From Klebsormidium nitens (lineage: Eukaryota > Streptophyta > Klebsormidiophyceae > Klebsormidiales > Klebsormidiaceae): a stretch of 43,919 bases of DNA. Below the pieces are notes generated by a model, which was not told the origin of the DNA, did no database searches, and was given only the letters and a program-made list of their open reading frames with translations. The position numbers were made by a program, and so were the translations under genes. Shown here piece by piece: positions 11,123-23,358 of this stretch; within the stretch, counting starts at the first letter, position 1, and each line of letters opens with the position of its first letter. The DNA lies in the NCBI GenBank assembly GCA_000708835.1, contig DF237631.1, positions 1 through 43,919 of the forward strand. Reading direction: 5' to 3'.

Positions 11123-14100
11123 ATGGGGAGTGATGCTGTGCAGCAGCGACAGACTGCAGACTATGTGTCTCAGGTACGCTGCCCCCCACCTTTGCCCGTT
11201 CCTTCGCTGCAGGGACTGCCCACCTGGGGCAACCTGGTCTGCGCTCTCCTATTGGAAGGCGCCATCGCCGCAGCCGCCAGTGGGAGCCTGCCTGGCCGCC
11301 CGCGCCGGGCTAAGCCCGCACTTCTTGTGTTGCTGCAGGACGCTCAGTTCCAGCTGCGCGAGCGGCAGTACCGCCAGCAGTACAGTGCGCTCTACTTCAC
11401 GCGCCTCCTGCAGCTGCGGCCCGTCCTGGAGGACCGCGTGCGCCGCCAGTGGCCGCATGTGCAAGGTGCCCACCACTCCCCTGCGGCCCCCCCTGCCTGC
11501 GCTCACACAGCCCACCGGGGGTCCTGCTCTCCGCTGCTCGCTTGGGGGCCTCCCTCTGTCACCGCAGCAGCGCGATTTCCGTGTGCCTCCCTGCAGCTCC
11601 GCCGCGGCCGTCTGCCCGCGTTGCTCTTGCTGTGCTGCGCTGACCTGGCCGCGTGCATCACTGCAGCGCTGGAGATCCTGAAGCTGGCGGCGGGCGTGCG
11701 CTGCGCGGTGGTGGGCACGCTGTACAAGCAGATGCAGCTCAAGCCGTCCATCCTGGACGAGTACACCAAGGAGGTACGCCTCGCGCCCCTCCCTTACGCG
11801 TCTTTTTATCTCTTGCATGCCCCCCTCTTCTCATGCTTCTCATCTCTTGTTCTTCCCTCTTGAGTGCCTTTCTCTTTAGGCCCCCTCCTGCCTTCTTTTC
11901 AAGCTCCCCTTGCTGCAGTCTCTTCTGTCTGCTCTGTTGCCCACCTCCCCCCCTTTCCCCTCACCCCGCTCCTGCGACTGCATGCAGCGGTCGGCTGTTC
12001 CCCTGGTGGCCCCTGCCAAGCTGGTGCATGATGACGACTTCCTTATCCTGGAGGACATGAGCGGCCGCATCCGCCTCACAGGCGACGCCCTTCGCCCTGC
12101 CGACTACGCCACAGGTCCGTCGCCCCCTGCCTCCACAGTCACTATGCTTGCCGTTCACCCCCCCTGCTGCCATCTGCTGTCAGCCGGCCCCCGTTGCGCA
12201 GGCCGTGCATGATCCTCGCTGAGCGTGTTGCCCGCGCTGTGCGGTGCAGGCGTGGTGGTGGCGGTGCTCGGCGTGGAGCAGGCGGACGGAGAGTTTGCGG
12301 TGGAGGCCGTCCTCCTGCCGGACCTGCCCCCCCAGCCGCTGCGCCCCCCGGCCCCCGCAGCGGGTGAGGAGCAAGCAGGGCCGGCCAGCCAGCCTCGTTG
12401 GCCCACGCAGACGGGGCCTGGCAGTAGCCCCTCCTCTTTTGTGCGTGTGCTGCTTCAATCGTTTGGTGACCTTCGCATGGTGCGGTGGTGAGTGCAGGGG
12501 TGGCTCCGCCTCGCTACGTGGCGCTAGTGTCGGGGCTGGGCGTGGGGGCGCCGGGGGTGGACCCGCTGCAGACGCAGCTGCTGGTGGACCATCTGGGCGG
12601 GCACCTCGGGGGAAGCCAGGTCGGTGCCGCGCACACCCTGCCTGCGGATACACCACGCGGGGATGGCCACCTGCCCCCCTGCAGTCTGCGTTGAGCTGAC
12701 ATCAGTGTGCCGAGTGAAAGCTCGCAGCCTGTGTGCGCGGCCGCGTGTCGTTCCCTGCCTGCTTCTGGTGACGTCCCCCCGTCTGTGCGTGCAGGCGCAG
12801 CAGCTGAGTGCGCGCACGGTGCGCGTGGTGCTGGCGGGCGACTCCCTCCACGCGCCCCCGGACCTCCTCACGGGGCAGGTGCGCCCCAGCCCCCACTGCT
12901 CATCTGCTGCCCTTGCGGAGGGCAGCGTGCCTGCACACGTCAGGGCGTGTTCTGCCCCTCCCTTGCTCTGTTGCCCGCCTGCCTGCTCTTCTGCGGCCCC
13001 TGCGTCTTCTTCTGACGGCCTGCCGGTGGCTGCACTGCTGCAGGCGCTGTCTGCGCGGGAGCAGGCGGCGGCGGTGGCCCCCATCCAGGAGCTCGACCTG
13101 CTGCTCACGCAGGTACCGCCCTGGCGGCGCCACTCGCACTGGTGCCACCCGCTCTCTCCGCTCTCCTGCTGACGTAGCCAACCACTCGTACCCTGCTGTG
13201 CCTGCACGCCTGCCGCTTGATGCGCTGTCTTTCGGCTGTCTGCTGCCCCTCACCCGCGCTCCCTCCGCGCTGTGCTTTGCTGCGCAGTTGGCCGCGGCCC
13301 TCCCGGTGGACGTCATGCCCGGCAGCACCGACCCCGCCAACTACTCCCTCCCTCAGCAGGTGAGCCGCCCCGACTGCCACCGCGCCGCACCTCCTCCGAC
13401 CAGGCAGGGCCGGCCCAGCGCTGTGAGGCGCGCATTGCTGCCTGGCTCGCCCCTGCCCCGCGGCTGACTCGTGCGGCGGGGTGTGCGCTGTGCGTGCAGC
13501 CGCTGCACCCGTGCCTCTTCCCTGGCGCCTCCCAGTACGACACCTTCTCCGCCGCCACCAACCCGCACCGCTTCTCGGTAGACGGCGTCGAGTGAGCGGC
13601 CCCTGCCCAGTCCCAGCACCGCCTCTCAACCGCTGCTCCGGTGCCTTCCACTGCTCTTCTCGTGCTCGCCCCTCTGCGTTTTGCTTCGGGCCTGTTCGTA
13701 CGTCTGTGCGTCATGCTGTCTGGCCGCGCCCTGCAGTTTCCTCGGCACCGCCGGGCAGCCCGTGGCGGACTTGCTGCGGTACTGTGGCCGGGACGACCCC
13801 CTCGCGCTGCTGGAGAGCACGCTGCGCTGGCGCCACCTCGCGCCCACTGCGCCCGACACCCTGGGTGAGCGCCGCCCCCCCTCCCCCCCCGCAGCTGCCC
13901 TCCTGCCTCCCGCCGTGCCGCGTGCTACTACTTGCCAGCTGTGCGCTCGAGCCGAGGCTGCCGCTCGCCGGCGCCTGCTGCTGCTGCGGTGGGCTGACTG
14001 CGGGCGTGGGTGTGTGCAGCGTGCTACCCGTTCACGGACAGCGACCCCTTCCTGCTGGCCACGTGCCCTGCCGTCTACTTCGCGGGCAACCAGGCCGCCT

Positions 14101-14804
14101 TCGCCACCACGCTCCTGCAAGGTGACCCTCGCCCCCCGCCCCGCCCCGCCCGCCCTGAGCGGCAGCATCACGAGGGGCGGGAATAGTCGGGCCCTCGCGC
14201 GGCCGTGCGGGGAAGACGAGTTTCCTATTCGTTGCCCTCCTCGTTGGCCGCGACCTGACCACAGTTCGTGGCGGGCATGGCCGAGTGCATGTGACCCGCC
14301 GTTCCCTCTGGTACATCGTCCTTACCCGCAGTGCCGTCTGCGGACTCTTCCAAGCCTCCGTGTACGCCATTGCGCATGGAACACGGGTCTCAGCAAGGCA
14401 CGTGGCGGCCTCGTCGCGTGGCCCTCCCTTGCGTTACCGCCGCTGCTGTGCTGTGTGCGCCTCAGTGGGCCCTTCTGCTGTGGGTGCAGGTACGGACGGC
14501 CAGAGGGTGCGCCTCATCGCGCTGCCCCGCTTTGCCGACACCGGGATGGCCGTGCTGGTCAGTCACCCCCTTGACCCCCGGCCTTCCTCGTGCTTGCGTG
14601 ATGTGGCTCTGCATGCTTTCCCCCCGCTCTGTTCCTGCCTGCCGGGGCGGCCCTCTTCGTGCGCCCCGTGTGGAGCGGTGCTGCTGTGAGGTGGCTGGCG
14701 CGGGCGCGGTGTAAGCGTGCGCTGCGGTGGTGCTGCAGGTGGACCTGGCCACGCTGGAGGCGCAGCCGCTGACGGTCACCACCACAAACCTGGGCGGGCC
14801 CTAG
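11123..14804 (+). CDS. POLD2: DNA polymerase delta small (B) subunit
   Basis: POLD2 is the non-catalytic B subunit that bridges the polymerase delta catalytic subunit and the other accessory subunits in nuclear DNA replication. Fourteen exons join in phase: 11123-11173, 11339-11465, 11667-11773, 11988-12114, 12250-12363, 12498-12619, 12795-12878, 13044-13112, 13288-13359, 13500-13591, 13737-13864, 14020-14121, 14490-14557 and 14739-14804. They encode 442 residues (human 469). The OB-fold half includes [30 protein letters not shown] and [16 protein letters not shown]. The inactive phosphodiesterase half includes [11 protein letters not shown] (about 180), [20 protein letters not shown] with PLHPCLFP (about 270-297), [24 protein letters not shown] and [10 protein letters not shown]. 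Every block aligns with the human protein in order. Introns are short and GC-rich. The first ATG with a usable splice join was taken as the start. Confidence 0.95.
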
Positions 14805-16066
14805 CGCAGCCAGCGCGGCCGGCCGATCCGCAGCGGGGTTCTGTAGGATACCAATTCGGAATTGAAGCAAGCAGCCGGCCAGATGCCGATTTCACAGATA
14901 ACTGAACCGTCGACAGAGTAACGTTCCTAACGTGGGCCCATGCCTACGGAAAGCAGCCATGTCCTGGCAGCCAGGCGGCCCCTGCAGTTCTGCATTGTCA
15001 CCAGCGGGATGCACATATTGCCGGAAGGTCAACGTGCAATCTGCAACTGGGCGCAAGCACAGGTCCTATTGATTCACCAAGCTTACCCGTGCTTCTTCGT
15101 CATGGATGTATTTCTGGACGAACGTGAACAAAATTGGCACGACGCGAGCCAAAGAACCATACACTATATGTATGCCACGAGTCAAACCGGTGGCTTTTTG
15201 GCTATGGCGTAATTTTGAACCATGGTCGGCCATGTTCGACCATGCAAGGCCATTGAGTATACCCTAGCCACATGCACGCTCATCCTATCAGAGAGCTAGG
15301 TGGACGCAATAGCTGTTGTCGGAATTATACACCGCTGAACTCATGCAATGAGCTGTATATATGCCACTTAACTGCAAATTAGACGCTTGCACAGTTTTAA
15401 GGGTTTTGGTATATAGAGCACAACCCTTGCTGTTGCATCCATGAAAAGGTTCCGATCGGTTGCAATCCCGTAGCATCAACATGCAGCCTAGACAATCCAT
15501 ATGGCCCGATCGCAAGGATGGGCAGCAGAGCCACGAGCTTGCAAGCATGCTTAGCTCCCATTCATCTTTCTTCTTAAGAAATGAACGTCCACGAATAATT
15601 CCCGCTGCACGAATGTCCAGAATGGTGAGAGCCCATCTGCAGTCCTCAGGGTACCAACAAGAGCATGCCCAAGTGATTCAATTACAACAGAACGAACAGG
15701 AGCATTCATATTAGATTGATGACGTGGTACAAAAAGCGCACCCAGTCCAGATTGTAGCCAGAGCGGATGCATGTAAAGCCTGTGAGTGGACCGGATCTGC
15801 GAGACTGAGGACTCTAGCAGTTTGCAGCGCCAGACCAGAAACAACTTTCAATCCGGTCCAAAGGAGACACTGCATGCAGCACAAGTGCCTTATCACACGA
15901 GACCGAGGGGTTGAGTGTTGAATAGACCAAGCCAACGGACGCATCTGTGACGACGCCAACAACATGTGAGAGGTAAAGTGTATGCTCGGTCAGCAACCCT
16001 CAACAAGGGAAAATGGAGACCCTCGTGTGTACTTGACTCATGAGCGCCCGGTCTTCAAACTTGTGG
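14805..16066. other. Tail-to-tail intergenic region, POLD2 / SRRM1-like
   Basis: The region is AT-richer and should contain both 3' untranslated regions. Near 15225-15250 there are short GGTCGGCCATG / GACCATGCAAGGCCAT repeats. A 90-codon ATG frame at 14940-15212 and overlapping minus-strand frames at 15996-15551 show no family similarity. Two frames of the same strand are open together in the latter, which suggests chance or very old mobile DNA. Confidence 0.55.
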
Positions 16067-19000
16067 CTAGTCCGGCCCATGCTTGGCGGCGCGTGCCCGC
16101 ATGGACTCCAATGCCTTGAGCCGCAGCTCCTCCTCCACTGCCTTCTGCCGCTCCTGCCCCCGCCCCCTGCCCCCCTCGTCACTCTCGCTCCCGCCCCGCC
16201 CCGCCCCGTCTGCCCCTTCTCTCGCAGCCCTGCGAGATTCTCGCTCCGCCCGCCTTTTTTGTTTCTCTTCCCGCTTCCTCTGGCGCTCCTCTTTTCTCTT
16301 CCGCTTCTCCTCTTTGCGCTGCCGCTTTGCCTCTCTTCTCTCGTCACTATCACCAGGCGACGCCGCCCTGCCCATCTCCGCCTTCCGCTTCCTCTCGGGG
16401 CCCTCTTCCCCACTCTCCGGCTCCGCTGACTTCTTCGCTGCACCCCTCGGCCTATCCTGCTCGTCGTCGCTCCCGGATCTCGCTCGCCCCAGTCGCTCTC
16501 CCCGAACTGGCGGCGATCGCGACAGCTCGGGCCGGCCCGCCCTCCCCGAGGGCAGTACTGGCCCTTTTGGCGGAGGCGACAGCGAGGGCGACCGCCGCCT
16601 GCCTTGGGAGGGAGGGGAGCGCGCCCCTGGCCGCGCCTGCAACTCGGCGCGCCGAGGAGGAGGAGATTCTGACGAGCGGTCCGTATTGCTGCTGGCAGGC
16701 AAACGGCGGAGCGGAGGTGGCGGTGGCGGCAGGGCGACCCCTCGCTGCTCTCGGCCGGCTGCAGGTGCAGGGCGGCGGTCAGTGGAACGGGACCGGTCGC
16801 GGGGCAGCCGGCGGACGGAGGGGGAGAGGCTCCGGTCGTACCTGCAAAATGGGAGGAGCCATGAGGGGAAGCGCTAGCGACATGCTGCTGTTTCTTTCCT
16901 TCACGACAGATGCCGACTGCGTTTGTGGGTATTAGAAGGTTTGTGGATATTAGAAGAAGGGCTCGGCATCAACGGCAGGTACTGTATGTCTCCCTCCTGG
17001 TCTGTCACAAGATCAACAAGGCAGCATGGGGTTCCTCGTAAAAAAAGAGCCTCCCCAGCACCCCAACTCCCACCTCTGAACTGCCCGGAGCCCACTTGGT
17101 TGCACCAGCGCCCAACTGTCCTACCAAAAGCGCATATGGTGCTCTCCACGACTGCCCTTCCATCCCCGCACCGGCCTTGTTGCAGTGCACTGGCCCTCAC
17201 CTGCTGCGCCCCCCTGCGTCCCCCCCCCTCCAGGGCCGTGCCTCCCGGCGGGGCCCCATCCCCCGATCGTCTTCCACGCTGGGGCTGCGCCGACCCCGCC
17301 CCGGGCTGCACACAGCACCCACAGTCAGCCCCCGACACAGGCCAGATGCGGCCTGCAAGCAGAAGCTGTCGCTACAGCAGACAAAACACTGTGACACCCC
17401 TAGGTAGTTCGCAGGCCTGCGAAGAGCCTCACCTTCGATAGTAGCGCGGGGGGGTCCTCCTCCGCGGCGGCGGGGAGCGCCGATACCCACGGGGCGGAGA
17501 AGGGGCGCGCCGGTGTCCTCGCGCAGGAGATCCACTCTGCGGCGAACGACTCCGAGCGCGGTAGGGGGGCGACCCGTTGGGCTTTGAGGACACCGCACGG
17601 GCGCCATTGGTTGCAGCGGGGCTCCGCCTGAACAGACAGGTCAGCCAAGATGAGGACGGCATTCATGTGAGGGTGCCCCAGGAAGTGGTGCATGCCCGGC
17701 CTGCTGCGCGCTCGTGCTGAACCTGCAGCAAGTGCGGCCCTGGCAGGGCGAGGGGCTGGTGCAGGGCAGGGACCGAGCGCAGCGCGGGCGTAGGGGCTCA
17801 CCTGTGGTTGTCAGGGGGCGGTGGCAGCTTGGATTGCTGGGCAGTCTCCGCAGCATGGCGCTCATCCTGGGAGGGAGAAGGAACGGGGGGCACGTCAGGC
17901 ACGGTCGCGCTCAAGTCTGCACAGCAGCCCAGCCGTCAGCAGGGCACACGCAGAACAAGGGGCCGTGGGGCAGAGGCAGGGGGCCAGGCATACATGTGAG
18001 TACCAGCAGTGCATCGTGCGGCTGCAAGCACAATGACTGCTTTGGGGTAGCCATCCATGGCAGGCAGAAGCCTGCTCACTGCTGCGCAGGGGCACCCACC
18101 CGCACTTTCTGCCGCTCCTCTCTCTCGCGCTCCCTCTCTTTGTCCTGCGCCTCCCGCTTCTTCTGGACCTCCTCCTTGATGCGCCCTTCTTCCGCCTGCA
18201 CCAATCCAGCATGCCCGATGAGCCACGGCCCTTGGTGCAGCATGCCCCCCATTGCCCCCTGCTGCCCACATTGAATGCCCACGCTGCCCGCGAGGGGCGA
18301 TAGAGGCCACTGGGCGTACCTTCTTGGCGCGGAGCTCCGCTGCCTTCTCGTCCAGGAACTGCTGCGGGATGCCGCTGGGGTTGGCCTGCGCGCTGAGGAG
18401 CAGCTCCCAAAGCTCCTTCATGAAGCGTGCCGTGTTCTTCTCCAGGAACCCCGTGAGCGACAGCTGCATCTTTTTGCCGTTGAGCCCCTGCCACAAGCCA
18501 CCCCCGCGCCGCGTCAGCAAGGCTGCAGCAACCACCGAGGGCAGCGCAGGCCATGCAACAAAAGGATGAGGCTCTGGTCCGCCGGAGCATGGGCAAGTGT
18601 GCGCGCACTGACCTTCTCCTGCAGGAGGCCCTCGATGAAGCCGCACAGGACCTCATCCTCCATGCCTAGCAGCTCGGTGACGCGCTTCACAATCCACTTC
18701 ATCATGACCTCCATGTTCACCTTGCTGATGTCCACCTGCAACCACCGAGCAGCGGTAAGGACACTCAACGAAGTAGCGCAGCGCCACCGCAGGCAGGAAA
18801 CAAGCAACTCGTGGACTGTGGCCACTGATACTCTAGTTGTGCCACCAGTGGAACTTGCATTCACCTAACCTTGACCATCAATGACCACTTTCCAGAATCG
18901 TCCAACAAGTCAAATTGGGCCCCATCATACTCTGTGCATTCATCCAATGCAACCGGTTGAGATTTTTCTACGCCTTCCTCCCCATCCCCCTCACTGGCTT

Positions 19001-19252
19001 GTCGAGGTCTTGTGCAAAGTGTTTGTGCGACTTGAGCAGCTTGGCCTCCTTGTTGCTGAACCGGGTGTCCTGCTCAGCGGTCGTCCCCTGCAACACAGTG
19101 CAACACGGGTCAACATCATGCTGCAGCGCCCCAAGATAGCAGGCTTAAAAGACAGTAGATGCAGGATGGTTGGAGATCACTTGCTGCCTTCAGAAGGTCC
19201 AGTAAAGCACAATCACAAGGCCACCACTTACCCTGAAGAAGTTGCCTGACAT
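16067..19252 (-). CDS. SRRM1: SRRM1/SRm160-like splicing coactivator with PWI-type fold and RS domain
   Basis: SRRM1 (SRm160) is a nuclear splicing coactivator. Its PWI domain binds nucleic acid and its RS-rich tail contacts SR proteins and the exon junction complex. The exons are 19252-19232, 19087-18995, 18735-18613, 18487-18320, 18195-18100, 17866-17802, 17627-17433, 17305-17201 and 16841-16067, giving 546 residues. Exons 1-4 give MSGNFFRGTTAEQDTRFSNK, then VDISKVNMEVMMKWIVKRVTELLG, then LSLTGFLEKNTARFMKELW..LLLSAQANPSGIP, which match the animal and plant N-terminus closely. At about 51-53 the signature Pro-Trp-Ile reads Lys-Trp-Ile. Next come a charged coiled stretch (QDKEREREREERQK), RS/SP-rich segments (RSRSPQSGSP, YRRSPPPRRRTPPRYY) and a long KR/RE helix. 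The end, EEELRLKALESMRARAAKHG, resembles the human 'LEKHLREKALRSMRKAQ' tail. It is divergent from the B12D gene. Confidence 0.93.
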
Positions 19253-19898
19253 CTTGCCGCTCAATCCTTGGCTAATGCAGGTGGATGCAAGGTGAGCGTT
19301 CACCAACAGTTTCGTCAAAGAAATCAAAGCCTAAGGCAGGAGGATGATGCATGGCCACAATCACTTGTTACAATTGCCATACTTGCCCGGCTGAATTTCG
19401 AAGGGGGTTGCAATTGGCGCCTTCCTTCCTAGTGCTCAGCCTCAACATCAACAAATGGGAACAACAGCCTCAGCCTTATGACATCAGGCTCAGGTCCAGG
19501 ATGGGCTCAGGCGGAAGAACCACCAACAACAGGCCACCCACAACAGGACGGAAATACACAAAAGGTCTGAGTGGTTGACGCTAAAGTGGCAACATTTCTT
19601 CATATTGCGGAGCAGATTTGGTTGCTTTGGAGCAGCAATCCTACCTACCATGACCTACTCAATGCACTGTGTCACCAAAGAGTTGGGAAAAAGGCCGGCT
19701 CAGATAACTTTCATGCCTGCCTATCGTGCCTTTAGATCTTGCCTTATATAAGTGGAAAAGTCAGAATTTACGAAGCAACTAATGAAAACTGACGCAGGGG
19801 CCAAGACCGGAGTCCCAGACTACAGGAGGGGCCTCCGAGTCCAAGTGAAAGGCAGATTTTGCTGATTGCCAGTGGCGCCTTCTGGTAAAGTCGAGGCA
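19253..19898. promoter_or_regulatory. Head-to-head intergenic region, SRRM1-like / B12D
   Basis: About 650 bp separate the divergent start codons at 19252 (minus) and 19899 (plus). The sequence around 19430-19560 is rich in CAAC/CCAACAACAGG repeats. No TATA box or other clear element was seen. It should carry both promoters and leaders. Confidence 0.55.
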
Positions 19899-21527
19899 AT
19901 GGCGGGTATCAGCAGATGGGTCAAACCGGAGGTATGCAAGTGCACTCTCTTGGCGTGTGCTGGTGTTGTTTTGATCATCAGCGATCTCTGTTTTGGCAGT
20001 CTGCCTCGGGACCTGATTGGTTACGAAAGCCCTCAACTTCAAGTCAAAATCATGGGTCCTTTTCTCCTTATCTTGCTTCTGCGTACTGAGTGGTCCTACA
20101 GACAGTGTTTTGGAAGGTGAGAAAGTTGGAGAGATCTTAAAATAACATTTGTCCTTGTTCCTGCCCAATGTCCACTAAACCCTAATCTCCTTGTTGATGG
20201 ATCTGCCCTTTTGACGCTCAACCTGATTCGCGAACCTGGTTTCGTCTGCAGACGTACCCCCTTGCGGCTGCCATGGGTGCTGCCATAGGTAACGTCCTTG
20301 CTGAATCTTGCGCTCAACCATGTTGCATTGCCGGGCATTGCAATGGCACGATGCTTGAGTTGATCTGAAGGTCGGGACAATGGTGTGGGTGGGCACAGAA
20401 CGACAGTCATCTGCTTCATATTCCGCCTGTTCAGCATCCTGTCAGACTGGAGTTTGTACGAGAAGCCCCACCCTTTTGGGGTTCACAGAACTTCAGGGAG
20501 AGCAATGGCAACAGCTTTATCTCCCTGTGCAGGTCTGTGCGGTTTCATGCTCCTCCGCAGTGCTCTTGCCAATCCGGATGTGAGGTGAGGCATTTCCTGC
20601 AAATTACAAAGCATTCATCGCCAAGATTGCTTATTGGTCTTGTGCGGACATCCACTAATCTCTTATCCTCGTTTGTCCTTGAATAAAGCGAGCATCTTGT
20701 CTCAACAAACTGGACTGAGATATGCCTTATTTGATTGGTTATCTAACCTTGGAACAGGCATCCGTTATCAGGTAATTTGTGACGCCAATCATGGAGGGTA
20801 GATTCCCCTGCGTATCATGCTGTTTACGTGTCGTTCATTTTTTGGCCAATCTTCTTGTCGCTGACAGCTGGCAATCGGATATCCTTCAATCACTGTAGGG
20901 CCATCTTTTCTTAATCTTTTTCTATAAAAGGGTGCGGGTCTTGGACTGCAAATCATGCGGCGCGATGCGGCAACTGAAGGAGGTTGACCCTTTTTCTCAG
21001 ATTCTGCAAAAATCCAGTTAGGGTGCCATATAGTGATTCCTTTATATTGAGGCTCCTATTGTTGTCTCAAGGTTGACCATCTTCAACCGCATTCAAAAAG
21101 TGAGGGTGCGAATGCCACTCTTTAAAGTCCCGTTAGGTCCTGATTCTTCTTATCCAAGGATAACACAAGAGTGTACTGAGCTCAATATGCCAGCAGTGAT
21201 GTGAGTGAGATTGTTTTGACTTGCAACTGACGACTGTACCTGATCTGTGTTGCTCTGCTGGTGATATGTTCCATGAAGCATTCTCTGATTCATTCAGAGT
21301 ACACTCTACAAGCTACAAGCTACAAGCTACAAGCTATGGTACACTGATCATCTGTCTCGGTTGCACCATCCAGGATCAATAAGGTGGATCGTGCTGCCGG
21401 GGTTTTGGAGAACTTCGAAGAAGGCAAGAAGTTCAAGGAGCATGCCGTTCGGAGATGGTTAAAAGAGCATCCTCCAATGATTATGCCTGGTTTGAATAGG
21501 TTAATGTCTGACCCACCAAAGCCTTGA
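19899..21527 (+). CDS. B12D/MLRQ-family small mitochondrial membrane protein
   Basis: The B12D family (barley aleurone B12D; annotated in plants as an NADH-ubiquinone reductase MLRQ-like subunit) consists of proteins of about 90 residues with one membrane span, linked to mitochondria and low-oxygen germination. Four small exons join in phase: 19899-19931, 20252-20288, 20533-20584 and 21374-21527, giving 91 residues. The protein starts MAGISRWVKPE and continues TYPLAAAMGAAIGLCGFMLL (membrane span), then ANPDVRINKVDRAAGVLENF and a GKKFKEH..RRWLKEHPPMIMPGLN tail. Plant B12D proteins show the same order: 'RW.RPEVYPLFA..GVAVGICG', 'NPEVR..K..RAAG' and 'IMPGLN'. The gene is easy to miss because exons 1-3 are 33, 37 and 52 bp and the GC content is ordinary. 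Intron 3 carries a (CTACAAG)4 repeat just before its acceptor. Confidence 0.9.
21306..21336. repeat. (CTACAAG)4 heptamer tandem repeat
   Basis: Four perfect copies of CTACAAG followed by CTA lie in the last intron of the B12D gene, about 40 bp before its 3' splice site. The array is short enough to be length-variable between strains. Confidence 0.9.
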
Positions 21528-23358
21528 TTTTGGAAGGAATAGGTCGGGTCAAACACACTAGTTAGGTGCCATTGGCGGCAACTTTGAGATGGTGTGCGTT
21601 GGGATCACAGATGCCCATGCGTTTGAGTGAGGCGCTCAAAGAGAACAGAGATTCGACGCCACCGAACTACTTATATATAGGGAGGTGACACAAGTAGGCC
21701 TACTTTCCCATGCTTTGAGCCTTTCATGATAATTTGCTGCAGCAAAAAAGCGTGGAGATGAAAAGAAGGTAAAAAGAATGACAAGCCACACACTTTAACT
21801 TCAATCGTTCATAAAAAGCTCTGTAGAGATTAATTACTCGCGAGGATTTGCCAAGCCAGTCGTCACGGTGTGGTAGAGATTAATGTTAAGGATCATGAGC
21901 TGCTTGGCTGAACACGTTTCTACAGCGCTTTTACTACGTGGTTGTGCATTGCCCTCAAAGGGCCGCCAACTTTTGGACTTGCGTGCTTTTGATTGATGAC
22001 AGTTTTAGTTATTTTGGACATGGTCACTTGCTGTCTTCCAACCCTGAGCCATTGGGCAGTGCTCGGAGCGACTGGGATACAATTCGAGTTGACTCTACAG
22101 CTTGAGTCGTATCCAACGTTCAGCCTATTACTCTACGCATTACAAGCAACAAACAGCATCATGCATATACTATGAGAAGAATGTATGTATAAGGACGACT
22201 TGAAACTTTGATGGTCTCTTTTGAAATACGCTGTAGCCAATTCGGCCATAGGCTTCTCCATTGGCATACCATTGTGTGGTGTGTGTTCTTTCATCTCATA
22301 TGCTTCAATGGTTACTAAAGACCCATGCTACCTTCCAACGATCCCTTGTACACCTTACGGTATACCGACTCTACGTCTCTTGCTACATTGAGAAGCTTGT
22401 AAGCAATAATGTTTGTCAAACTGGGGCTTCTATCAACATCTGAGCTTCCCAAGTTCTGCAGTCGTTAAGTTGACTCTAGAGGCGGTTTGGGTAGGTAGAA
22501 CCTAGTAGACATAAAACTTCCACAGTGTGTGCGGCTAATGAAGGCGACCAAGGTTTGGAGATGCAGAGCGCCAGGAAGCCCCTGCCCCGTACTTCAAAGC
22601 TTTGGGGATCTTTTCTCGAATGGGAAAAAGGGCTTGGCACTTTACATGAGTGAATGTCAGAAAATACAAACAAGAAGTGGTTTTAACAACCGGCAGAAAG
22701 CAGCTGATTTTGTGAACGCGCCACAATGCAGAATTTGCCGTTTGGCGCGACATTCATGGAACGGCAACAAGAGTAAGTCACATGCCTTGGAAGGAAACCA
22801 CGAGAGGCTTCAAAGTCGATCAGATGATCCATCAAGTGTTGCACAAATCAGGAGTTTGCTCATGCCAATCCATTACAAACTAAATGCGATGCAAAGCCAC
22901 AGTTGACTTCAATGCCTCCAAGGCCACGTTTCCATCTATCAGTTTCACAGTTGGCATGCTAACGAAGGGGCTTTCACATAGAATGATGCGGTCAAAACCT
23001 CCTGTTGGCAAAGAATGTTACAACGCACTGTGGAAGGTCGATTGCTATTCAAACGGCTCAATATGTATCCAAACGCAGATTACTAATCCTGTACAGATTG
23101 GGGTCTGCTGACAGATTGCTTAGCATCGAAAAGCCCATGTCTTGACTAAGAATGCCGCTCTTCGGTTGCTGCAAGCCCCAGCTCTGCTTATACCCTCCTG
23201 CAAGGCACAATTGGCCGTGCCGCAATGAGCTTTCAGGTCCATGTTGGATCAGTGAATCAACACTTATTCTCCCAGATGCAGACAGTGATCAGATCGCTGG
23301 ATTCCTATTGTGCAAAAAGCGGCGAGCTTCTTGTACAATGTCCGGGTGACTCTCCCAA
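21528..23358. other. Tail-to-tail intergenic region, B12D / PsbX
   Basis: This 1.8-kb AT-richer space should contain the 3' ends of both genes. A 125-codon frame at 22529-22906 opens with GTG and includes a CRICRLARHSW segment, and 22884-23111 is also open. Neither matches a family, and I found no phase-compatible exon partners. Nothing else was identified. Confidence 0.5.

Noticed and set aside
14940-15212. 90-codon ATG frame after POLD2
   Set aside because: No similarity, no splice context and no codon bias like the neighbouring genes. It is compatible with chance in AT-richer DNA.
15551-15996. Possible retrotransposon coding in overlapping minus-strand frames
   Set aside because: Two frames are open over the same bases and neither shows a diagnostic motif (no DADFAG, YVDD or integrase residues), so I could not support a call.
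20921-20960. TATA-like TCTATAAAAG with a following ATG
   Set aside because: It lies inside intron 3 of the B12D gene. The ATG frame closes after ten codons, and no exon series starts there.
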